Notes under the pieces: generated by a model | What the model was told of the DNA's origin: nothing | Seen by the model: the letters and a program-made list of their open reading frames with translations, nothing else | The model's database searches: none | Shown: positions 6,491 through 13,723 of the stretch, piece by piece | Position numbering within the stretch: position 1 is the first letter of the stretch | How the letters are laid out: every line of letters begins with the position of its first letter | NCBI GenBank assembly: GCA_050945315.1 | Contig: JBMNSS010000016.1 | Coordinates: forward strand, 1 to 27,349 | Reading direction: 5' to 3' | Length of the DNA stretch: 27,349 bases | DNA from: DTU080 sp050945315 | GTDB taxonomy: Bacteria > Bacillota > Limnochordia > DTU080 | Made by a program: the position numbers and the translations under genes

Positions 6491-8974
6491 ATGGATAAAA
6501 CAGGCCGTAAGACCATTAAAACTGTGACAGTCATGATGGTACTCGTGGCGTGCATGTTGGTTGGAACGTCGATGGTTTTGGCTCGAACAGGTGCATGGGT
6601 TGACGAAGTCGTGTTCGTTATGGAGGAAGATCAAAACAAGGCTGTAGCGCGTATTGAGTCAGGCGAACTGGATATCTATACACTGGGTATTTCTCAGGCG
6701 GACCTTTTCAGAAAGATCCAAGACTCTCCGAAGCTGGACTATGAGGTTTCCTACGGATCCTATAACGAACTGACCTTCAATCCCGCGGGTCCGGTCTTTT
6801 CAGGTACCGGTAAGCTCAATCCCTTCGCCATTCCCGCCATCCGTGAGGCGGTCAACTGGTTGATCGATCGGGACTATCTCACAAAAGAAGTCTTGGGCGG
6901 TTTGGGTGCGCCCCGATACACGGCTTTGAACACCGCCTTTGCCGACTATGCCCGCTATGCGGACATCATTCGACAGCTTGAGCTGAAATACGGCTACGAC
7001 TTCGAGAAGGCGAAGCAAGTCATAACCCAAGAGATGACTAAGCTGGGAGCCACTATGTCCGGCGGCAAATGGCATTTTCGCGGCGAACCCGTGACGTTGG
7101 TTTTCCTGATCCGTACGGAGGACGAGCGACGGATCATGGGAGACTATGTGGCGGCACAGTTGGAAAAGGTAGGTTTTGTGGTGGACAGGCAGTACAAAAG
7201 AGGCGCTGACGCCACGCCGATTTGGAATGCCAGTGAGCCCTCTGAAGGCAAGTGGCACATATATACTGGCGGCTGGATCAGCACCCTGGTCAACCGGGAT
7301 CTGTCTACCAACTTCAGCTACTTCTACACCAAACGCGGTATGAACTCACCGTTGTGGATGGCCTATAGTCCCAGCACCAGATTTGACGATATCAGCATGA
7401 AGCTGGAGAGCGGCGACTTCTCCACCATGGAAGAGCGGCAGGATCTTTTTGCTGAGGCCCTGGAGCTTTCCATGAAGGACTCCGTCCGTGTCTGGTTGGT
7501 CGACCGAGTCAGTGTGTGGCCGCGCTCCAGTGACACCGCACTGGCCACGGATGTGGGCGCAGGCATGTCTGCTTCCCGCATATGGGGCTTTACGGCGCGC
7601 AAGTCCGATCAGGTCGGCGGCAGAGTGACCATCGGTAATGCCAGTATGTTGGTGGAGCCCTGGAACCCGGTCGCAGGAACCAACTGGGTCTATGACATGA
7701 TGATCATTCGCGGCACCGGTCAGCAAGCCGCCATACCGGATCCGTTTACGGGACTGTACCGGTCGCAGAGAGTCAAGAAGGCTGAGGTTACGTGTCTGGA
7801 AGGCTTGCCGGTCACCAAGACGCTCGACTGGGTGGATCTGGACTTCGCGGATCAGATTCAAGTTCCCGGAGACGCTTGGATTGACTGGGATGCAAAGACA
7901 CAGAAGTTCATTACCGTCTCGGAGGCCGGCAAGGCCGGGCTGACGGCTAAGTCCAAGGTTATCGTGCACTATGAGGACAACCTTTTCGGCGACACCAAGT
8001 GGCATGATGGCAGCCCCTTGTCGTTGGCGGACATGGTCATGAGCCTGGTCTTGTCGTTTGATCGGGCTAAGCCGGAGAGCAAACTCTTTGACACCGCGGC
8101 ACAGGTCTCTTTCCGTAGCTTCCAGGAGACTTTCCGAGGCATTCGTATCGTCAACGAGAATCCGTTGGTTATTGAGTACTACACTGACCAAGTCTACTTG
8201 GATTCCGAGTATTTGGCTGGAGACGCCGCCAACATCATGTGGCCGTTCTATGCCCAGGGTCCGGGTGCTTGGCACACGCTGGCTTTGGGGATACGTGCCG
8301 AAGAGAACAACGAGCTGGCGTTCAGCGCTGCCAAGGCTGACAAAGAAAAAATAGAATGGATGAGTTACATCGCCGGACCCAGCCTGGCCATTTTGAGCAA
8401 ACACCTTGATCAGGCGGCTTCGGAGAGCTACATCCCCTACGCACCCACGATGGGCAAGTATGTCACGGCACAACAGGCGGCCGGACGGTATGAAAACCTG
8501 AAGAAGTGGAATCAGGCGAAGAAGCACTTCTGGCTCGGAACGGGTGCCTTGTATCTGGAGCAAGTTCATCCCGTGGAAAAGATCGCCGTGCTGAAGCGCT
8601 TTGGGGAATTCGCTGATTCAGCTGAGAAGTGGGCAGGCTTTGCGCAGCCCAAGATAGCGGAAGCCGATTTGTCCGGTCCCAGCGTCATCAACAGAAGCCG
8701 GGGTGCCACGTTCGATCTGGCCGTTACATTCGATGGCGAGCCGTATCTGCGTCAGGATATCGATTACATCAAGTATATGGTGTTTGATTCCAGAGACACG
8801 CTCGTCTTGCTCGGCGAAGCCGAAGCCGTTGCTGACGGCAAGTGGCAGATCAGCCTGTCGCCGCAGGAGACTGCGAAGCTGCCCATGGGCGCGACCCGCA
8901 TCGAAGTTGTGGTGGTTCCGAATATAGTCAGCATTCCGTGCTTCGAAAATCTGCAGGTGATGACGCTTCCGTAA
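6491..8974 (+). CDS. ABC importer substrate-binding protein, SBP_bac_5 type, apparently permuted
   Basis: An 827-residue exported protein, larger than the usual 500-600. The N-terminus has Lys/Arg and a hydrophobic stretch with a possible lipobox LVAC (C21) and a possible cleavage site after VLA (31). The SBP_bac_5 pieces occur in an unusual order. The segment normally in the middle (VFVMEEDQNKAVARIESGELDIY, then IREAVNWLIDRDYLTKEVL) opens the mature protein. The segment normally near the start (EPWNPVAGTNWVYDMM near 390, WHDGSPLSLADMVMSL near 504) follows, then GTGALYLEQV near 683, and a beta-rich domain at ~725-827. I choose ATG 6491 because the ATG at 6473 is part of the GGAGG ribosome binding site. 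It delivers an unknown solute to the following permeases. Confidence 0.85.
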   Translation: MDKTGRKTIKTVTVMMVLVACMLVGTSMVLARTGAWVDEVVFVMEEDQNKAVARIESGELDIYTLGISQADLFRKIQDSPKLDYEVSYGSYNELTFNPAGPVFSGTGKLNPFAIPAIREAVNWLIDRDYLTKEVLGGLGAPRYTALNTAFADYARYADIIRQLELKYGYDFEKAKQVITQEMTKLGATMSGGKWHFRGEPVTLVFLIRTEDERRIMGDYVAAQLEKVGFVVDRQYKRGADATPIWNASEPSEGKWHIYTGGWISTLVNRDLSTNFSYFYTKRGMNSPLWMAYSPSTRFDDISMKLESGDFSTMEERQDLFAEALELSMKDSVRVWLVDRVSVWPRSSDTALATDVGAGMSASRIWGFTARKSDQVGGRVTIGNASMLVEPWNPVAGTNWVYDMMIIRGTGQQAAIPDPFTGLYRSQRVKKAEVTCLEGLPVTKTLDWVDLDFADQIQVPGDAWIDWDAKTQKFITVSEAGKAGLTAKSKVIVHYEDNLFGDTKWHDGSPLSLADMVMSLVLSFDRAKPESKLFDTAAQVSFRSFQETFRGIRIVNENPLVIEYYTDQVYLDSEYLAGDAANIMWPFYAQGPGAWHTLALGIRAEENNELAFSAAKADKEKIEWMSYIAGPSLAILSKHLDQAASESYIPYAPTMGKYVTAQQAAGRYENLKKWNQAKKHFWLGTGALYLEQVHPVEKIAVLKRFGEFADSAEKWAGFAQPKIAEADLSGPSVINRSRGATFDLAVTFDGEPYLRQDIDYIKYMVFDSRDTLVLLGEAEAVADGKWQISLSPQETAKLPMGATRIEVVVVPNIVSIPCFENLQVMTLP

Positions 8975-8982
8975 CATGTAAG

Positions 8983-9009
8983 AGACGGGGATCCTTGTGA
9001 TCCCCGTCT
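8983..9009 (+). repeat. Intercistronic hairpin after the binding-protein gene
   Basis: AGACGGGGATC (8983-8993) and GATCCCCGTCT (8999-9009) form a perfect 11-bp stem with a 5-nt loop, without a T-tract. It sits between the binding-protein stop and the first permease. As in other binding-protein operons, such a hairpin can protect the upstream mRNA from 3' decay and so give more binding protein than permease; this role is inferred. Confidence 0.7.
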
Positions 9010-9043
9010 GCTCCGGTCTATGGTAGAGAGTGGGAGTGAGTTC

Positions 9044-10180
9044 ATGTCTCAGACGAAAACGGCGAACGCGGGCGTGGGTCGGCTTTCGCTGAGGGATTTC
9101 GGCGGCACAGGGCTCAGACTTCTTCGTTATTCCATTGTCAGAGCGTTCTCCATCGGTATTACGGTTGTCATCGCTGTTTATTTGACCATTATCATCGCTA
9201 ACATGGGCGGTCAAGTCGATGAGATCCGTAAGGCGGAGATACAGGAACAGATCGGTTTGAGTTTCATGAGCAATCCGGCAGTCAGGGATATGACGCCGGC
9301 AGAACGTCTTGCTCTGCAAGAGGAAATGATGGAGATTGAAATAGAGCGCTTGGGTCTCAATCGCCCCTTTTTCCTGAGAAGCTTCAGTTATCTGTGGCAA
9401 GGTCTCACACTCAATCTGGGTCGAGCGGAACAAATGAGCAGTGACACGGGATCACGTCAAGTGCGTCTCATTCTCATTGAGCGACTGCCTGCGACGTTAC
9501 TGCTATGGGGAACCGCGCAGGTGCTGATTTTCATCGTTGCCGTTTTGGTGGCGCTATGGCTGTCGAACCACTATGGGGGGATACTGGATCGTCTGATCAT
9601 CGCTTTGACCCCGATTTCCGCGGCCCCGGCCTGGTTTTACGGCCTGTTTCTCATCCTCATCTTTTCCGGGATGTTGGGCATGCTGCCCTATGGCGGCATG
9701 GTTGCAGCTCCTCCGCCTACGGAATCCAAGGCGTACGCACTCAGTGTGTTGCGGCACTTGATACTCCCCGTAGCCGCTCAGTTCGTCAGCGGGATCTTCA
9801 TTCTGATTTACAACTGGCGCACCTTTTTCCTCATCTACTCCAGTGAAGACTATGTGGAGATGGCCAAGGCCAAGGGCTTGACAGGACATCTCGTATCCCG
9901 GCGCTACGTGTTGCGACCTACTCTGCCGTATATAATCACCAACTTCATGTTGATGTTGATCAGTGTCTGGATGGGCGGCATCATCCTGGAGACGGTCTTT
10001 AACTGGCCGGGACTCGGCAAGCTTTTGTATCAGGCCATTCACCTGTTTGATACCCCTGTCATTGTCGGCTCTACGGTCTTGTACGCCTATCTGCTGGCCG
10101 TTACCGTGTTCTTTCTGGATATCATCTACGCTCTTGTTGATCCAAGAGTGCGAGTCGGAGCTGAAAACACACAGCCATGA
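9044..10180 (+). CDS. ABC importer permease, DppB/OppB type
   Basis: A 378-residue inner-membrane permease. TM1 lies at about residues 26-50, followed by a polar region of roughly 90 residues, then about five more membrane segments. The cytoplasmic EAA loop that contacts the ATPases is clear (EDYVEMAKAKGLTGHLVSRRYVLRP). The C-terminus has the typical WMGGIILETVFNWPGLGKL segment of DppB-like proteins. ATG 9044 is preceded by GGGAG at a 9-bp spacing; an ATG at 9020 lies upstream without a good site. The stop codon overlaps the next gene's ATG (ATGA), indicating translational coupling. Confidence 0.93.
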   Translation: MSQTKTANAGVGRLSLRDFGGTGLRLLRYSIVRAFSIGITVVIAVYLTIIIANMGGQVDEIRKAEIQEQIGLSFMSNPAVRDMTPAERLALQEEMMEIEIERLGLNRPFFLRSFSYLWQGLTLNLGRAEQMSSDTGSRQVRLILIERLPATLLLWGTAQVLIFIVAVLVALWLSNHYGGILDRLIIALTPISAAPAWFYGLFLILIFSGMLGMLPYGGMVAAPPPTESKAYALSVLRHLILPVAAQFVSGIFILIYNWRTFFLIYSSEDYVEMAKAKGLTGHLVSRRYVLRPTLPYIITNFMLMLISVWMGGIILETVFNWPGLGKLLYQAIHLFDTPVIVGSTVLYAYLLAVTVFFLDIIYALVDPRVRVGAENTQP

Positions 10181-11508
10181 GTAGCTTGCGACGATACTTC
10201 AAACAGTTGATCGGATATCCGACTGCTATATTGGGATTGCTTCTGATCTTTATCCTGATCGGCGTGGCGGCTTATACCATCGTCACCATTCCCTATGAGA
10301 GGGCCATCGATTTGTGGCGAGGTCATGAGGAATCTTGGGTGGAGAATCCTCGCAATGCAAGGCCAAAATGGGTCAACTACTTCCGGGAGGGTCAACTACC
10401 CGAAACGCTGGTCATGAGTACGCAGGATCCGGAAGCGACCAAGCTCGAGCAGGACCTTGACGGGATACGACTGGTCACGTCGACACTGAGCTTTGACTAC
10501 CATTATGATGATTTCCCTTCTGAGATCATACTCTTTTTCACTTCTTCGGCTGAGGAGCAACGTCCGTTTGTGGTCACGACCTGGATACTGCCTGACGGAC
10601 GCCGTCTCGAGACTGAGGCACAGGCTCTGGCCTCCGAACAACGAGTTTATCTTTCTCTTGACAATCGTGTCAGAAGGGCACTCGGACAGACTCCGGCGGA
10701 GACCGGACTCTTTTCAGACCAAGACGGAGAGCTGCTCAAGGGGACCTATCAGCTCGAGATACAGGGGTATCTCTTCGAAGACTCTTCCGATTTCGATGCC
10801 AAACTGGTCGTCTACGGCAAAGTACACGGCTGGGCGGGCACTGACCATATGCGGCGTGATCTGATGGTGGCTTTGATGTGGGGGGCGCCGCTGGCGTTGG
10901 CCTTTGGATTGTTGGCCGCGTTGGGATCGACCATAGCCACGTTTATCATCTCCGCCATCGGCGCGTGGTACGGCGGATGGGTGGATGCCCTGATCCAAAG
11001 GATTACCGAAGTCAATTTGATCCTACCTGTCATGCCTGTCCTGATCATGGTCGGCACGCTGTATTCCCGCAGTATCTGGACGATGCTCGGTATGGTCATC
11101 CTGTTGAGTATTTTCGGCGGGGGAATAAAGACGTATCGTTCGGTGTTTTTGCAGATCAAGACGGCACCGTACATGGACGCGGCCAGGGCGTATGGAGCGA
11201 GCAACATGCGGCTCATCTTTCGCTACGTGATCCCGCGAATGATCCCGGTGCTCATCCCGTCGTTCATAACGTCCATTCCCAGCTTCGTCTTTCTCGAAGC
11301 ATCACTGGCTTTGCTGGGGCTGGGTGACCCGACACTCCCGACGTGGGGCAAGTTGTTGCAGGACGCTTTTAGCAACGGAGCCATATTTAAGGGCCACTAT
11401 TACTGGGTCTTGGAGCCGGCAGTTCTACTGATGATCACCGGATTGAGCTTTGCCATGGTCGGCTTTGCTCTTGACAGGATTTTCAACCCGAGGTTGAGGG
11501 GGCTCTGA
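10177..11508 (+). CDS. ABC importer permease, DppC/OppC type, with large extracytoplasmic insert
   Basis: A 443-residue permease, against about 300 usual for DppC/OppC. TM1 is at about 16-38. Residues ~40-225 form a long soluble stretch with alternating strand-like segments before the conserved core (AGTDHMRRDLMVALMWGAPLAL), which corresponds to the GTD-x-x-GRD motif of the family. The EAA loop is present (APYMDAARAYGASNMRLIFRYVIPR). The C-terminal segment FLEASLALLGLGDPTLPTWG is typical. The insert must lie outside the membrane, near the binding-protein docking face. It overlaps the previous gene by four bases and is followed directly by the ATPase genes. Confidence 0.92.
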   Translation: MSSLRRYFKQLIGYPTAILGLLLIFILIGVAAYTIVTIPYERAIDLWRGHEESWVENPRNARPKWVNYFREGQLPETLVMSTQDPEATKLEQDLDGIRLVTSTLSFDYHYDDFPSEIILFFTSSAEEQRPFVVTTWILPDGRRLETEAQALASEQRVYLSLDNRVRRALGQTPAETGLFSDQDGELLKGTYQLEIQGYLFEDSSDFDAKLVVYGKVHGWAGTDHMRRDLMVALMWGAPLALAFGLLAALGSTIATFIISAIGAWYGGWVDALIQRITEVNLILPVMPVLIMVGTLYSRSIWTMLGMVILLSIFGGGIKTYRSVFLQIKTAPYMDAARAYGASNMRLIFRYVIPRMIPVLIPSFITSIPSFVFLEASLALLGLGDPTLPTWGKLLQDAFSNGAIFKGHYYWVLEPAVLLMITGLSFAMVGFALDRIFNPRLRGL

Positions 11509-12549
11509 TTGTTGGCTAACACAGGAACAGATAGGGCCGTGTTGCGAGTGGAGGATCTCGTAGTGCATTACCGTACTCGCGCGGGCACGGTACAAGCGGT
11601 GGACGGCGTTAGCTTTTCTCTGGGCAAAGGTCGGACTCTGGCGGTCTTGGGTGAGTCAGGGTGCGGAAAAAGCTCCCTGGGCCGGGGACTGTTGCGCCTT
11701 TTGCCCCGCAACGTAAAGACCTATAGCGGCAGCATATTCATCGGTGATCTGGATACGATGGCGCTTGGCAATCACCGCTATCGCCGTGACGTGCGTTGGC
11801 AAAGGCTGGCGTTGGTTCCGCAGGCGGCCATGAACACGTTGAATCCGGTGTTGAAAGTGGGTTACCAGGTGGCGGAGCCCCTGTTAGTACACCGTCAGGT
11901 GAACCACAAAAGTGAAGCCTTTAAGAAGGTCAGCGGTCTATTCTCTCTCCTGGGGCTGTCGTCGGATTTTTTGAATCGATACGCCTTTGAACTCAGTGGC
12001 GGTATGCGGCAGCGTGTGGCGATTGCCATGGCTTTGATCGCCGATCCCGACGTCGTGATACTTGATGAACCTACGTCTGCACTGGACTTGTTGACACAAG
12101 CGAACATCATGAACGTTTTGAAGCAGATCAAAAAGGACATGGGGATGACGTTTATCTTCATCACCCATGATGTGGGCACCGCCAGTGAACTGGCAGATGA
12201 TGTGGCGGTTATGTATGCCGGAGAGATAGTGGAGCTGGCTCGAGCGGGGGACTTCTACACGAATCCGCGCCATCCCTATTCAGAGAAGTTGATGGCCAGC
12301 GTACCGACCCTTCGTGAAGAAAAAGAGTTGCAGTTCATCGCCGGTCAACCGCCGAGCCTGATCAACCCTCCCGTGGGCTGTCGCTTTGCGGCCCGGTGTC
12401 ACAAACGGCTGCCACAGTGTGCTGAGCAAGAGCCACCTATGGTGAATGTGGATAGAGGGAGTCAGGTGAAGTGCTGGTTGTATCAGCAGAGCGATGCCCT
12501 TATAGGCGGAGGAGAAAATGAGGAACGGCGTTCTTCTTTCGGTGCGTGA
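11509..12549 (+). CDS. ABC importer ATPase, DppD/OppD type
   Basis: A 346-residue ATP-binding subunit. Walker A is GESGCGKSS near residue 45-53, the signature is LSGGMRQRVAIAMAL near 163-177, Walker B is VVILDEPTSALD, and the switch His is in FIFITHD. The C-terminal oligopeptide-transporter domain has the usual Cys cluster (CRFAARC, then C and CW), which holds an iron-sulfur cluster in some relatives. The start is a TTG directly after the permease stop (11509, or the next TTG at 11512), with GAGGGGG upstream. It forms a heterodimer with the next ATPase and powers uptake. Confidence 0.94.
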   Translation: MLANTGTDRAVLRVEDLVVHYRTRAGTVQAVDGVSFSLGKGRTLAVLGESGCGKSSLGRGLLRLLPRNVKTYSGSIFIGDLDTMALGNHRYRRDVRWQRLALVPQAAMNTLNPVLKVGYQVAEPLLVHRQVNHKSEAFKKVSGLFSLLGLSSDFLNRYAFELSGGMRQRVAIAMALIADPDVVILDEPTSALDLLTQANIMNVLKQIKKDMGMTFIFITHDVGTASELADDVAVMYAGEIVELARAGDFYTNPRHPYSEKLMASVPTLREEKELQFIAGQPPSLINPPVGCRFAARCHKRLPQCAEQEPPMVNVDRGSQVKCWLYQQSDALIGGGENEERRSSFGA

Positions 12550-13546
12550 CCTGCATACCTGGTTCGAGATGAGGCGCTTGGGCTTCTTTCATGTCGGATA
12601 TGTGAGAGCCGTGGACGGGGTCAGTTTTGATCTCAGACGCGGCGAATGCCTGGCTATCGTCGGGGAAAGCGGTTGCGGAAAGAGCACACTCATAAGGACC
12701 ATCTTGGCCTTGGAGACGCCAAGCAAGGGTGAAGTGATCTTTGAGAATCGGTTGGTCAGCGGGATTGAGCCGCGACACATCAAGTGGTATCGCTCTCAGG
12801 TGGGCTATGTGCAGCAAGACCCCTACGCAGCCTTGCCTCCCTTCATGACCATACGGCAGATCTTGGATGAACCCTTGCGCATCAACGGCATCCCGAGCAA
12901 GCGGGAACGCGAATGGCGTATCAAGCAGGCCCTGACTGAGATGAAGCTTACTCCGGTGGAGGACTTTCTCCACAAATTCCCTCATATGCTCAGTGGCGGC
13001 CAACAACAACGAGTCGTGTTGGCCCGGGCCAGGATTCTCAATCCGAAGCTGTTGGTAGCCGACGAGCCGATATCGATGTTGGATGCTTCAGTGCGAGTGG
13101 AGGTTCTCCAGCTCCTACGGCGAACGCAGGAAGAGCTGGATCTGGCAGCCATCTACGTCACGCACGATCTTTCTACGGTGCGTCATTTCTCTGAGCGCAT
13201 TTTCGTCATGTATGGTGCCCAGGTTGTGGAGCAGGCAACGACCTCTGAGCTCCTGGAACACCCGAGCCATCCATATACGCAGGCTTTGTTGGATGCCATA
13301 GCGGAACCCGATGCCGAGAACGCCAGGCGGATGCGCGTCGTCCCGGCAGGAGATCCCCCCAGTCTCTTGCGACCACCACCGGGATGCCGGTTTTTCGAAC
13401 GGTGTCCTCACGCCATGGAGGGGTTGTGCGAAAACGAAGAGCCTCCGGATTTCGTCTTAAGCCGCTTTCATCGAGTCAAATGCTGGCTATATCAGGATGA
13501 GAAGGTGCTCTCGGCGGACGAGAGGGCAGAAAAGGAGATCTCTTAG
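12518..13546 (+). CDS. ABC importer ATPase, DppF/OppF type
   Basis: A 342-residue ATP-binding subunit with Walker A GESGCGKST, Q-loop YVQQDPYAALPP (a DppF-type QQDPY), signature LSGGQQQRVVLARA and Walker B LLVADEPISMLD, followed by a D-loop and IYVTHD. The C-terminal extension carries Cys residues (GCRFFERC, C and CW) like its partner. GGCGGAGGAG lies just before ATG. It overlaps the preceding ATPase gene by 32 nt, so the two are translationally coupled. The fifth ABC component of the operon, it is followed immediately by the 58-residue membrane protein. Confidence 0.94.
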   Translation: MRNGVLLSVRDLHTWFEMRRLGFFHVGYVRAVDGVSFDLRRGECLAIVGESGCGKSTLIRTILALETPSKGEVIFENRLVSGIEPRHIKWYRSQVGYVQQDPYAALPPFMTIRQILDEPLRINGIPSKREREWRIKQALTEMKLTPVEDFLHKFPHMLSGGQQQRVVLARARILNPKLLVADEPISMLDASVRVEVLQLLRRTQEELDLAAIYVTHDLSTVRHFSERIFVMYGAQVVEQATTSELLEHPSHPYTQALLDAIAEPDAENARRMRVVPAGDPPSLLRPPPGCRFFERCPHAMEGLCENEEPPDFVLSRFHRVKCWLYQDEKVLSADERAEKEIS

Positions 13547-13723
13547 TTGCTCATCGGATCGCTGATCATGTTGGGACTGGGTTGGGGACTTCTTTTCATG
13601 CAAGTGATAGGTCTGATTGGGCCGGGTCTGGCCGTATCCTTTCTCGGTTACATCTTAACCTTGCCCAGCGTGATCGTGGGCCTGACTTGGCTCTTCAGTC
13701 TGAGACCGCCTCATGGCGATTAG
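13547..13723 (+). CDS. Small hydrophobic membrane protein at the end of the ABC operon (58 aa)
   Basis: The TTG at 13547 follows the ATPase stop without any gap and has AAGGAGA eight bases upstream. The frame encodes a 58-residue peptide that is almost wholly hydrophobic: one segment from LIGSLIMLGLGWGLLFMQV, a short Gly/Pro turn (IGPGL), and a second segment AVSFLGYILTLPSVIVGLTW, ending in a short polar tail. Two membrane helices are predicted by eye. Its strong coupling suggests it is an accessory subunit or regulator of the importer; no family is recognised. The last 29 nt overlap the 3' end of the convergent sensor-kinase gene. Confidence 0.65.
   Translation: MLIGSLIMLGLGWGLLFMQVIGLIGPGLAVSFLGYILTLPSVIVGLTWLFSLRPPHGD

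Noticed and set aside
7346..8569. Long minus-strand open frame (407 codons) inside the binding-protein gene
   Set aside because: It is antisense to a gene with clear family motifs and signal peptide; its product has no recognisable domain.
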